From Adiantum capillus-veneris (taxonomy: Eukaryota; Streptophyta; Polypodiopsida; Polypodiales; Pteridaceae), in contig CM043946.1 of NCBI GenBank assembly GCA_014529385.2, forward strand, positions 20,888,577 through 20,952,576: 64,000 bases of DNA. Reading direction: 5' to 3'. The notes below the pieces were generated by a model. That model saw nothing but the letters and a program-made list of their open reading frames with translations. It had not been told where the DNA came from and made no database searches. A program made the translations under genes and the position numbers. Numbering within the stretch: position 1 is the stretch's first letter; the number at the start of each line of letters is the position of its first letter. This document shows, in pieces, positions 21,640 through 32,108 of this stretch.

Positions 21640-22286
21640 GGTTCGCAATAACCATGTAGTCCTTTTCCTTCACAGCCAGACTATCTCTTCATGAAGCCTG
21701 CTTGGCAAAGTTAATGGCTTCCTCATATTTACTGGCTAGCTCAAGCACTTCATCTTTCATCTCCTCTAGCCAATTATAGATAACCTCTACAGAGCCATTC
21801 TCGATGAGCAATCGCTGTAGGCCTTCAGGCCTTTTTGCTTCTAGAGAGTCTTTGAGGATTCAGACTCTGTGCCTGACGATCAGCATTTGTTCCAGCTTCA
21901 GGCTAGCATCCTGCACAGAGTATTTAGCAAATAAGCTCTTCACACTAGGAGCTTGGAACTTGGGAGCGGAAAGGAAAGAATTACCAGTAGCTTACCTCAG
22001 GGATTGATTCCCGTGTTGACAACAGCCACTCCCGGGCTGTGTCGGTCGAGAAAATTAAGGGTAACATCAGGGGAGGGCCAAGGGGGGACCTCTTGAGGAG
22101 GGCCCGGATGCGGTTCTGCTGGTGCTGCGGGAGTATACCTTGGAAAGGCATCACCACTACGAAACCCTGAGGGAGGTTTTGAAAAAACTGCTGGTTAAAT
22201 AGACTAGATGGACATGCCTGAAAAGGAGAGCCTGGGTTCAAGCTGATGGGTGGTGTGTGAGGGGTGGTACCACCATGCGGTTTCAT
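21640..22286 (-). pseudogene. Two-exon remnant with a coiled-coil-like segment
   Basis: Minus-strand exon 1 (MKPHGGTTPHTPPISLNPGS, proline-rich) ends STRESIPE at a consensus donor (GAGGTAAGC, near 22000). After ...TCTGTGCAG (near 21915) the next exon reads DASLKLEQMLIV and then a Glu/Lys/Leu-rich stretch (IYNWLEEMKDEVLELASKY) that looks helical and coiled-coil. Two TGA codons in this exon sit where CGA would fit. The function is unknown. The remnant lies between two blocks of the same 106-bp satellite, which suggests it came in with an insertion that split the array. Confidence 0.4.
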
Positions 22287-22455
22287 GAGAGGTAGACGTG
22301 GGAGGGATAAGCAATGGTACCACCCCTCCTAGATTAGGGGAGGTGATGGGAGGGAACGCCATGACAGTTAGGACCGCATGGACTTAAACATCTCCTTCAC
22401 ATTGGTATTTTGTTGCAGGGGATGCAAACTTGTTCGCTTGCTATTACACTTTTGT

Positions 22456-23060
22456 GAGGTCACTACCAAGCAAATAAGGAAAGGCAAACTTTTTCTGATG
22501 CACCTGTTCGCTTGGTACTGACCTCATAAAATATAAGTGACATCTTCTACTACTATTTTTTGAGGTCACTACCGAGCAAAAAAGAGAAGGAAAACTCTTT
22601 CCGATGCACCTGCTTGCTTGGTACTGACCTGAGAAAATATAAGTGATGTTTGCTATTACTATCTTTTGAGGTCACCACCAAGCGAATAAGGGAAGGCAAA
22701 CTCTTTCCGATGCACCTGTTCGCTTGGTACTGACCTCAAAAAATATAAGTGACGTCTGCTATTACTATTTTTGAGGTCACTACCGAGCGAATAAGGGAAG
22801 GCAAACTCTTTCCGATGCACCCGCTCGCTTGGTACTGACCTCAAAAAATATAATTGATGTCTGCTATTACTATTTTTTGAGGTCACTACCGAGCAAATAA
22901 GGGAAGGCAAACTCTTTCCGATGCACCTGCTTGCTTGGTACTGACCTCAGAAAATATAAGTGATGTCTGCTATTACTATTTTCTGAGGTCACTACCAAGC
23001 GAATATTGGAAGGCAAACTCTTTCCTACACACCTTTTTGCTTGGTACTGACGTTTTCTGA
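22456..23060. repeat. 106-bp hairpin satellite, six copies (cluster C)
   Basis: 'GAGGTCAC' starts units at 22456, 22562, 22668, 22773, 22879 and 22985 (steps of 105-106 bp). Each unit is itself an interrupted palindrome: GAGGTCACTACCAAGCGAAT ... TTCGCTTGGTACTGACCTC. A shared spacer ATATAAGTGATGTCTGCTAT links the units. The array ends just before a splice-acceptor-like TATTTGTAG and the ATG at 23121. Confidence 0.9.
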
Positions 23061-23120
23061 AATCTGAAGTCCCTTGTGCTGACAAATGAATTGTCTTTTT
23101 GTGTTATGCTATTTGTAGAG

Positions 23121-23564
23121 ATGCCTCGTGTAAAGGCCACGGCTAGGAGGGCAACAGGTGAATCTTTGAATTCTCAAGCAAGAAGACGTCGATATGAGGC
23201 GCACAGAGGTGTACTGCAAGAGCTATGCAGGTTAGAATGACACGTTCAACCTGCTATTCCACGTCTCCCTTTCCAGTGAGTAGTGTAGAAGATTTGCGAG
23301 CGGTGGAGAGTCAGCATGCGATGGGCCAGCAGGGCACTACTCTGCCTTCAAGAAATTGCAGAAGAATACCTCGTTGAATTCTTCAACGATGGATATATCC
23401 TGGCTGCCCATGCACACCGCGTTACTATCATGCCGCGGGATTTTGATACTCTTCGGAGGCTGCGTTTCCGCTACGATGGGCTACTTCAGCCAGTGCCTAT
23501 CCGGGATAGTAGAACCATGGATATTCTCAACATCCCGCTCTGCATCCTTGTGCACGACAAATAG
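23121..23564 (+). pseudogene. Divergent histone H3-like coding segment
   Basis: From ATG 23121 one frame aligns with histone H3 along its length. The tail MPRVKATARRATGE parallels the H3 tail. A short run IPRLPFQ matches the start of the fold (LPFQ). The centre reads LLCLQEIAEEYLVEFFNDG followed by HAHRVTIMPRDFDTLRRLR, against the family's LQEA.EAYLV.LFEDTN and HAKRVTIMPKD..LARRIR. It lacks the usual GERA end and carries an extra C-terminal stretch of about 35 residues. Three stops interrupt it (23238, 23277, 23286). The 23277 stop falls where H3 has Arg and fits CGA decay, and the other two fit CGA or CAG decay. The tail lacks the canonical K4/K9/K27 contexts. It could be a captured CenH3-like or variant H3, or part of a larger fusion with the downstream protease. 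Confidence 0.75.
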
Positions 23565-23599
23565 AACCGTCTAGGGCTGAAACAAACAGCAGAAGGACG

Positions 23600-25110
23600 C
23601 GATCACGGGTTGAGAGAAACGACATAGATGGGAAGGTTGAGATAGCCGCAAAGGGGCATGAGCAAGCCAGAGTGGACCCCTAGGCAGTCATGGAACAAAC
23701 AGAGACAGTTATCGAGGAGCCAGCTAGACACCAAAACGAGGAAGTCATGGAGGATCCGCAGCCAGTAAGGGCTGATGAGGGGCAAGAGCAGGCCAGGGTG
23801 GACCGTAAGGCACTTATGGAGGAACCAATGTTGAAGGAAAATGATCCGGAGCATGTGCCTGCTAGGGAGGACCCTACGGCTGTTAGGGAGGAGCCTAAGG
23901 CAGCCAGGGAGCCAGCTTAAGAAAGGCAAGGGCAAGGCTCTGCATCACAAGGGCCATCCAACGTATCAGATGAGTCAATTATTTTAGAGCAAATCAACGA
24001 AGAGAATGAAGAGGAGTTGAGAGTACTGTTCAACGCAGCGCCTCTGCATGCATAGATACTGTTTCCTGGAAGGTTAGAGGAGGCCTGCATTTTCAATGTT
24101 GATCAACAAGACTTCCTGTGCATGCGCAGTTTCACCAACTCCAACGCAACGAATGAGGTCGTCAACGTTGCTTTGTGGTAATTCTCATGCTATTTAACAC
24201 GGTTGGTTCATTAAATGGGTCTCTATCGAGACATGGGTCAATACCAAGCGAGACAGTGGCTTATGGAATTCGATAGTGATATTACTTGCTCGGTATTGAC
24301 CTATGTTTTCGTGGCAATTGTCAAGTTTTTCTTTATAAGTCACGCTTGATTCATTAAATGGCTCACTACCGTTAAGACATGGGTCAATACCAAACGAGTC
24401 AGTGGCGGATGGAATTTGATATCTGTCCCACTCGCTCGATATTGACTCATGGCTTTGTGGCAGTGACAGCCTACTGAAATACCTCAAGTCTAATATCTAC
24501 CATTGATTCATGTTAGGCATGCTATCTCGCTTCTGCCCCCTGAGGTTCAAGACAAAGTATATGTAATAGATCTGCTGATATCGCCTTTGCTGCAGAACAA
24601 CTTAGTTTCCTTTTTGTGTCTGATGAACTGGTTTAATAGAGTCAACTTTGATCTAACGCGCTTTCTGGTCACTGCATACAATCAATCGTGAGTTTTTTCT
24701 TGCCTTGTAAAAACCATGTTGCATTTAGAATCTTTCTCCTCATCTTTGATGGTGTCTTTGTAGTGATCATTGGAGTCTGATGTTATTTGACATGGAAGCT
24801 AAGATTTTTTACTACACAAACTCTGAGCAAAGCAGGGCGTTTCACGGTTGTGTAAAAACGTAAGGCCCATTTGGGTACATTTGGAAGCAGTGTTTCTTTG
24901 TAATGTGTTTCTCACTCAAGTGGTTATGTATGTAGTGCCGCGAAAAAACTTGTATGCTGTGTAGAGCATGTTTTGTTAGAACATGATCTAGGAAATACCA
25001 TCCGGCACGAACGGGTAACGTGCCCATGCAGACTGATGACTAAAGCTGTGGCTGGCGAACCTATTTGAATGCCCTGTTGCTCCTTAGTCGAATTATGGAT
25101 GTACCGAACG
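23600..25110 (+). pseudogene. Acidic linker plus Ulp1/SENP-like cysteine protease (peptidase C48) domain, intron-containing
   Basis: The linker (23610-24050) is Glu-rich and has a repeated motif (EQARVDP.AVMEQ, then EQARVDRKALMEE). The protease begins VDQQDFLCMRSFTNSNATNE. After a GT-AG intron (about 24178-24514) it continues HAISLLPPEVQDKVYVIDLL and FLVTAYNQS. A second intron follows, then DHWSLMLFDMEAKIFYY. The catalytic His is at 24768-24770 before Trp. The acidic position after FYY is Asn (24819-24821) instead of Asp. Gln (25029-25031) and Cys (25047-25049, SCGW) have the six-residue spacing of the Ulp1 oxyanion Gln and nucleophile. Stops at 23681, 23918, 24053 and 25041 all fit CAG or CAA decay. 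Ulp1 domains remove SUMO, and plant Mutator and CACTA transposons often carry them. Confidence 0.7.
24225..24460. repeat. Hairpin repeat D inside a protease intron, two copies, period about 146 bp
   Basis: Two units begin at GGTCAATACCAAGCGAG (24236) and GGTCAATACCAAACGAG (24382). Each is closed by an inverted arm (TGCTCGGTATTGACC; CGCTCGATATTGAC). The arms are related to those of the 106-bp satellite. The whole repeat lies within the GT-AG gap between two protease exons. Confidence 0.8.
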
Positions 25111-25184
25111 TAAGTAATCGTGCTATTTCATTGTTTGCTACAATGTTTGTATGAAGCAACAAATGTTTGTATCACGCTTCTATA

Positions 25185-25712
25185 GGAACTTCAATTACAT
25201 AACTACACCCCCAACGATGTGCGACATTTTTCTGTAATAGCCATCCAGCATATTATAACCTCGGTAAACAGACGCACAAGAGAGGAAGGGGCGAGAGCTG
25301 AGCAGTTCGAACGGGCTCGCATTAACAAAATGACACAACGCCACAATCAGACTCAAGAAGACGTTCAAAATATGCAAAAAGCAATAAATCAATATTATGC
25401 GAACGCCACAGAAGTAGAGGAATGGGCTACACGTCGACGACAAGGGCAAGAACAGAGGGAAGCTTCACAGGTACAAGATGCATGGGAAGCCATGGAAGAG
25501 GCCCATGATTTCGAGCGACGCGAAAGGATGCCCAAGACCAGTGTCCCCAGAGGCACAAGTAGCAGCAACCAGAGCAGAGGGCAGGGGAGCAACCGGAGCA
25601 GAGGGCAAGGGACGAGTGGAAACAACCGGGGGAGAGGATAGGGGAAGAGTGGCACAAACCGGGGGAGAGGACAATCGCAGGGAAAGGGAGCAATTTACTT
25701 GTATAAATCTTG
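25185..25712 (+). pseudogene. C-terminal coiled-coil and RG-rich tail of the H3/protease locus
   Basis: After a donor (GAACGTAAGT, about 25110) and an acceptor (TTCTATAG), the frame reads ELQLHNYTPNDVRHFSVIAI. A long Gln/Glu/Arg-rich helix-like stretch follows, then an RG-rich repeat tail (NRSRGQGTSGNNRGRG). The first stop, TAG at 25639, falls where the repeat pattern (RGQG) predicts CAG, so internal symmetry supports C-to-T decay. The open frame then continues to a TGA at about 25710. RG-rich tails typically bind RNA or nucleic acid. I infer it is the 3' end of the same gene. Confidence 0.5.
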
Positions 25713-25859
25713 ACAGAAACAACACAATATGTAAAGTTTTGAGACACTGAAAATGTACATTTTTGAAACATTGTTTGACCGCCAAAAAATGTCTCTGCAT
25801 TAGCCATTTTGAAGAGTACATCATGGTTTGCATGGCATCAAAGCTCTTTGCATGCACAA

Positions 25860-27200
25860 GGTATGTGACCTAGCTTCCGGTGGAAGCAATTCAGTGAAGT
25901 GTATTTGTTAGTGACTCCTTGCACAATGTTGTTTTCTCCTTGCATTTTGGAATCTAAAAAGAAGAAAAAGTTAGATTATGTCATAATGTATTAAAGACAA
26001 TCAAAATTCATCGATTTAGTAAGCACCTTTCTATTGTTGAGACTGAATGCATACAATCCCGGCAAAAGTGGAAGTTCTTCGCATGTAAGATCTACCTTGA
26101 GATGTGCAAGAGTTGTGCTTGACATTGTCTCCATCACAGTAAGTAGGCTGTCTCAAAAGTAGAGCTCCATTGATAAAGGTTTGTTCTCGACGCTATTCTT
26201 TGTATCTTGGTTGAGTGGAATAAGTTGCCCACTAAGAAAATGATATCTAATATAGTAAAACGACACTAAGAAACTTTGAGAGCTTATAATGAACTTGCAA
26301 ATTATGGACTTCTTTTGCAAAATAAAGATTTTGTTCTGTGATTGTTTCCTATCCCAATTATCATCTAAAAAGTCCAAACAACTCTCAAACTTGAAAATGA
26401 ACATTGTTGCGGTAGTTCTTATTTGCTCATCAAAGAGAAAACCTACAAACACTTCAAGATACATAAATAGTGCAATCCGAACTATTTTTGTGGCAACTGA
26501 ATACTTGAGGGACTTTTGTATATCCTGAAACAACTTATTCCTAAAGCTTGCACTAGTTTGCGAAGCTGGCAAGGACCAATCCTTGTTGTCAAAGGATGGA
26601 AGTGACAAAAGAGCTACACAACCCCAACCAATGGAAGTTCTCGGTTCCACATATGACATATCATAAAAGAAAATTCCATTATCTGCAAGTTCCTTGTGTT
26701 GTCTTCCTCGGTACATTTGCTCACCAATAAATGCATGGAAAGCATAAAAAATCCCAACTATGCTCTCAACTGGTTGTCAATCTGTCCTATTCGATGTATA
26801 AATATCTGAAATATACCAAAGATGATATCCACCACTTAACCTTCAAATATGATCATGCACTAAGCGAGATGCTCAAAATAACTTACAGCTTGGTCGATGC
26901 CTTGGAAAACTTGGAGGAGATGTTTGCAACCTTAAGTCTGCATGTTGGAAAGCATGTTGTATGAGGACCTCTTTCACCCGCTTGCTTTGTACACACACTT
27001 TCAACTCTTTAACTTGTCCCTTGAAAGCCTCCACGAAATCATTCAGTTGCCTCCTCTTCCTCCTCCTAGTTTGCAGTAGAACCCAACTTCCGATAGTTAT
27101 TCGAGATGGTATCCATGCTTGATCGTCTGTAGTATAATTGTTAAAAATGCTAACAGATTCAATGGTAGTGCTAGGCCTTCAAGAAGTAGTCATGGTGTGC
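25860..27200 (-). pseudogene. Unrecognised multi-exon minus-strand gene remnant
   Basis: The likely start MTTS lies near 27194, followed by STTIESVSIFNNYTTDDQAW. An exon runs to an intron (GTAAGT..TTTCAG, about 26892-26816). The next exon reads PVESIVGIFYAFHAFIGEQM and enters the ORF at 26716-26153 (MYRGRQHKELADNGIFFYDM). Two early TGAs fit CGA decay. A final segment near 26100-26030 (CEELPLLPGLYAFSLNNRKV) reads cleanly. I do not recognise the family. The neighbouring H3/protease locus is on the opposite strand, ends near 25.7 kb, and may or may not be related. Confidence 0.4.
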
Positions 27201-27381
27201 AGTAGAACACACAGAAAGGTTAGCGCAAATATGAAAAAGGGAAGAAGTTTTGAGAGGGAAATAGAGCTACTCAAAGTCATATTTGGGCGGGAACAAAGAT
27301 ACTAGATAGAGCCTTCAATGAAAGTTCTGAAATTCCTTGGTACAGAGTTAGTACGACTTACGGCATTTATGCCTTGAAAGC

Positions 27382-30247
27382 GTGAAATTGTGCAATTTGA
27401 TGAACAAAAATAATATTTTCTCCCTTTTTTTAAAAGAGCTTGACTCCAAAATGTCGATTTTCAACGTAACGTTGGCCTCTTCCTCATTGGTCGAGCGCCA
27501 CTCTCTCTCTAGAACTGAAAGGCCCAAAAGTGAGTCCAACTTTCTCCTAATGGTTACTCAGATGCAAGTCGTCAATGCTCATCAATTGCAAAAAGATGCA
27601 AAATTACAGCCAATGGAGCTAACTTCGATTGAAGCAGGTGTTCAAAGCAAAGAGAATGCAGATAAAGCTCAACCAAAGGATGCTGCCACAGCAAAAGCAG
27701 TCAATTCAGACACGAATCCTTAGACGATCAAGTGCAACATTGTTGATGAAAACGAAGAAAATTTGTCAAGCAAAGTAAAGCTAGATTTTAAGCTCAATAA
27801 GAACCTCATTTCCCTTCTCACTTGGAAAAGATGTGGCCAACCACAACTGGAAGATGCTCCTAAATTTGTGACCATATCTGGAGACAAACGAACAGACTGC
27901 TGGGGAATCATCTCCACCACCATTGAAGTAAGTTCACAGATCATCTAGCTCAATTCCATGTGATCATATCAAAAGATATGCCAGAAGACATCATAACGAG
28001 AGTGCCAATGGCCCAAAAGATGTTGGAGATATAAAGTTCAATGAAGATGCAGTCTTTAGAGACAACCAAGAATGAAGACCAAGAATGATCACCTGCAGAT
28101 AACAGTATAAAGTCCTCAAGCACAATTCAAATGGAAGATCTTGAAGATGGTTCATCTCCATGAACCAAAACTTCAAAAGAGATTGAAGCGAATCAGGCAA
28201 TACCAAGTTCAGATCAAATAGAGCAAAGAGCAGCCATGAAAGCTATACCAAGTTCAGATCAAACAGAGCAAAGTTCATATCAAACAGAGCAAAGAGCAGC
28301 CATGAAAGCTATTGAGCAGAGAATGCCACCAAGACCAAAGGTAAAGAAGACAAATCTTGCAAACAAAGGTAAGGCTAAAGTGAAACTTCCACCGACTAGC
28401 ACAGTAGGTGTGACAGAACCTGCCTCCACATAAAAGAACCCTCATGGATCAGTTTCTTCAAGCAAGTGGCTTTCAAAACTTCAAGTCAAATGGTGACCCA
28501 ATTGAAACCAAAAGAGCAAAGATATTTCAGCCAAAGTACTCAAGAAAGCAAATGAAAGTCAAGCAAGTGATTCATCCCAGTAGTTTAGTCAAACTCAATG
28601 ATCCGGTTTGGGTTAAAGATGAGAAATCAACACAGCACATGGGATGGATAGCATCACAGTGAAGCTTAAAAGAACAGGAGTACTATGGAGGTAACAGTCA
28701 GATATGGGTGCCGAAACCGCAGGTTAGGGCATATGAAGTGAAGTCAAGACCCTCCCAAGAAAGAAGGCCCACAAGGTATCAACTTCAACAATATTCCAGG
28801 ATACCTAAGAAGCAGGTATACAACAGAACAACATTGAATGATGCTAAAGTTTACCACAGCTCACAAGAGGATACAGAAAAAAGACAAATCTCAAAGAATG
28901 TTCCCCTTGGACAAAGATTCTACACAGGTTATACAAAGATTTGGCTACCAGTCAACCACAAGCCAAATGCGACTACACTAGACCTCCATGAAGATCTCAA
29001 GAACTCAACAAGACCTAGAACAAAGCAAAGTCAACAAAGGAGTTACAAAGGTCCTCAAAATATTTGGATTCCTAAACCTTCCAATGCTCCTAGTCAAAAG
29101 CCAGATGCCGAGAGTGAACAGAGGCATACAACAACATCAAAGACTCCTATCAACATGCCTAATTGGAGAATCAAATAGATAATGGAGTCTTTACGGTCAA
29201 AGAAGGATGACCCAACCAACGCGAATGTAGATTCAAAGAAAATAAAACATGTATGGCAAAATAAACCTTCAATGCCAACTTGGTCCTTCACTAATCCTCT
29301 TTTTGAGGATTCAAGCTTACTTTTATCTCAAGAAATGTTTGTAGTAAGCACAATAATGTAAAAAGTCAAGTTGCCAGGGTGCAAAAAACACTCTTTGGCA
29401 TAGTCAAAGTTGGGCTACTGAGCCATAATGAGCAAAAGCATTAGTCCCAAAGCTTCAAGTCATATTAAACTCTATGCTAAGAGTCGTATTTATTAGGCTT
29501 ATGCTCAAGCTCGAAGAGTTGAGCATATCTAAAATCGTGTTGCTCATGCTGGATGAGATGAGCATAAGAGTCAAATTCTATTAACTTACAATTGGTGGAG
29601 TGTCGTATAGTCCAACAGTCACACACAGTGCACAGTAAGATGAGAGCACATATCCTTGTCATCGAGAACCATTCTTTAAGGGGTTCCAGCTTGCAAAGCC
29701 ATGTCATATGATTCTATAGCTACACCATCTTTTTTAATAACCCCTCAAAATCCTTCTTGCACAACATATTATTTCCCATGCATTTCTATGTATGCATAAA
29801 TAGGATGTCCCACCATTTGACATATACATTAGACATTATTTTTTGCTTTCACCTATGCACCTTGAGTGGACTACAATAGGCAAACCAATGTTCCATCATG
29901 CTACCCTCTCATATGCGCTTATCCCAAAGGCACTTTTTTCCCACTGGGTTTTTTCCCTTTGGTCATCCAAGTATTAGACCCTAGTTTAGGACCGCATCAT
30001 TCTGCTTTCCTTGTACATACTTCTCATAAATACACAGAAGCCTCCTCATTGCTATTACAATGGAAAATTGCAACATCATCTCTCACATCACATATACTCG
30101 GAACAATGATGATGCTGCAGAAAATTGAGCCTCATCAACAAATTCAACAACAATTGAAGATAATCAGCCCATCAAAAACCTTCCAGAGCCTCCATGGACA
30201 CTTTTCAAGAGTACCCGAGGATGGACACTAAAATACAAAGGGGGGAA
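27382..30247 (+). mobile_element. Internal region of an LTR retrotransposon (no recognisable pol)
   Basis: Open stretches at 27382-27948 (one TAG at 27721 in an otherwise continuous frame), 28444-28662 and 28708-29178 precede a polypurine tract (acaaaggggggaa, ending 30247) and the LTR. The 28.7-29.2 kb ORF is basic and carries a repeated motif: SQIWVPK, TKIWLPV and QNIWIPK, each 4-9 residues after Tyr. A frame at 29866-30231 ends VPEDGH just before the polypurine tract. No protease, reverse transcriptase or integrase motif was found, so the element appears non-autonomous or heavily replaced. The 5' LTR was not found. Confidence 0.45.
28200..28316 (+). repeat. Short direct duplication within the LTR element
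   Basis: 'ATACCAAGTTCAGATCAAA' followed by AGAGCAAAG and CAGCCATGAAAGCTAT occurs twice about 50 bp apart. The second copy carries an extra TTCATATCAAACAGAGCAAAG insertion. Confidence 0.7.
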
Positions 30248-31170
30248 TGTTAACTGAGTCAACGTCAGATATCAGAAGCTGCTAAAGACTGAAGACGTAT
30301 GGATGCACATCAAAGATCAAAGTGAGGAAGCAGTGAAGATTGGAGTTACACATTTTTTATGTTTTTCCAAAAAATGGTCACGTAATGTAAATTCCCGAAT
30401 TATTTCAAGCCATTGTAATATTTTAATGTGTTACGGGCTCAATGGGAGTTCCAAGCTGTAAAGAACAGGTCAATTAGTGTGCCTACGTAGCAGATTCAGT
30501 AAGTGGTGGAGCCCTAAAGGCCTCGGACGCCCGGACATTGCATATTTTTGCCCTAGGTATATAAAGTAGTGAGTAAAAGAAATTAGGGTTCTTAAGCTCC
30601 TTTGTTGAGAGCACTCTTTGGTGAGAGCTCTTGAGGTGTGTGGCTATGGAGTCCTTGAGTTTCTCCTTGCTCATGAGACTTGATTAGCACTAATCAATGA
30701 TTCATTCTCTTTCACTATGCCTCTCTCATGCTTCTTATGATTGCCTATGATGCTTAGATTAGCTAAATCTTAACTAATTAGTGGTTAATCCCTCTCTAAT
30801 CTTGTGTGATTACCCTCTTTTGCTTGTGTGTGCATGTAGGTTTGATTGGAGTGTGGTGCTCGATAGATCTATATGTGTGTGCTTGCGATTAGTGTGTTGC
30901 ATGATAGGATTAGTGTTGTGTGCGTCTTGCAATCGTAGTGTGTGTGATTGGGTTGATTGGAGGTGAAGATAAGGATGTGGAGATTGCCCTTTATTGTGGC
31001 TTAGCTCCTCCATAGGCCAAGAAGCTCACCTCGTAGAGTTAACCATTTGTGTTTCCACAATTAGCTCCCTAACCATGTGAGTGTTTCCATGCCCGAGCCG
31101 GGTAGCTCATCCCTCTGTCTTGACAATTTTGTTGGTCATTGGATATATTGCAATGATGGAACCCCCAACA
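30248..31170 (+). repeat. 3' LTR (923 bp), TGTTAA...CCAACA
   Basis: It starts TGTTAACTGAGTC right after a polypurine tract and ends GGAACCCCCAACA. A clearly related copy lies in reverse orientation at 58548-59550, sharing both ends and the interior. The conserved minus-strand ORF at 30483-30674 is an antisense reading of the LTR, not a gene. Confidence 0.8.
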
Positions 31171-31518
31171 CTATGGAAGTCATTTGGCTTAGCTCCCACT
31201 CCGTTGATGTGAGACAGGATGTTGGGGCAACGAAGAAGAGTGAAATTGACTGTGCACATTATGCTCATTGCAAGTTTGAGAGTCTGAGTACCACACACTA
31301 CTAGAGTGCTCTGCTTTTGGTCACATCCTGACTTGTTTCCCTCACATTTTTAGCCATGATCTAGATCTACACACGTCCCTCTCCCAACCATAATGTGGGT
31401 TCTCCATTGCGACTCTCATCACCACAATTTTGGAGCACTCATCAGCCACACACATTATAATACATCGTCTATAACAGTGGTCCCATATGTCATATTTGAC
31501 CTCCAAGGACAATAAAAG

Positions 31519-31583
<65 letters not shown>
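31171..31583 (+). mobile_element. Truncated LINE 3' end with (TC)n tail
   Basis: This segment is homologous, in the same orientation, to the 3' end of the LINE at 57866-58230. Shared landmarks include GTGAGACAGG, TGAGTACCACACACTAC (TGAGTACAACACACTAC in the other copy), CTCTCCCAACCA and GACCTCCAAGGACAATAA, followed directly by (TC)n. It is 5'-truncated at the LTR border. Confidence 0.7.
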
Positions 31584-31584
<1 letters not shown>

Positions 31585-31659
31585 ATCCATGCATCCTTAA
31601 GAGGGCTCCGTAAGGAACACATCCTAAGACCCGCGCTATTCAAACTATTGTGATGAAGA

Positions 31660-31960
31660 TTTCATCTGATAATCTACATTGCTCTAGAGGCTTTTGAAGG
31701 TCATGTTATTATGATGGTGGATGTATAAGTGCATGCAAATGATATATTGGGGTGCCTATCATTTATCTTATAATGACATTTTCAGAGAAAGCATGATCCT
31801 AGTTCACTTGATAACCTACATTGCCCTCAAGACTTTTGAAGGTCTTGTTATTATGATGGGTTATTATGATGGATGTGCAGCTAGTGCATGCAAGTTATAT
31901 ATTTGGGGTTGTCTTATCATTTATGTTAGAAAGTGGCACCTTGGGCTTGCCATTTTAGAC
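31660..31960. repeat. Diverged tandem duplication of about 140 bp
   Basis: 'GATAATCTACATTGCTCTAGAGGCTTTTGAAGG' near 31670 recurs as 'GATAACCTACATTGCCCTCAAGACTTTTGAAGG' near 31810. The following TTATTATGATGG and TGCATGCAA stretches are also shared. Confidence 0.7.
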
Positions 31961-32058
31961 CAATGCATCCCCTTATATAACTCACTTTTAGATTCCCTTC
32001 AAACCCGCTTGCGTAGCAAATAATATTTAGCACTTACTAATTTTGATCATGCAGTCGA

Positions 32059-32059
<1 letters not shown>

Positions 32060-32108
<49 letters not shown>

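Noticed and set aside
22456-23060. Regularly spaced palindromic repeats considered as a CRISPR array
   Set aside because: The whole 106-bp unit repeats, with no variable spacers, and the setting is a plant nuclear genome.
30483-30674. A 63-codon minus-strand ORF with a close homologue at 59126-59317, which looks conserved
   Set aside because: Both lie antisense inside the two inverted LTR copies. The similarity comes from the LTRs.
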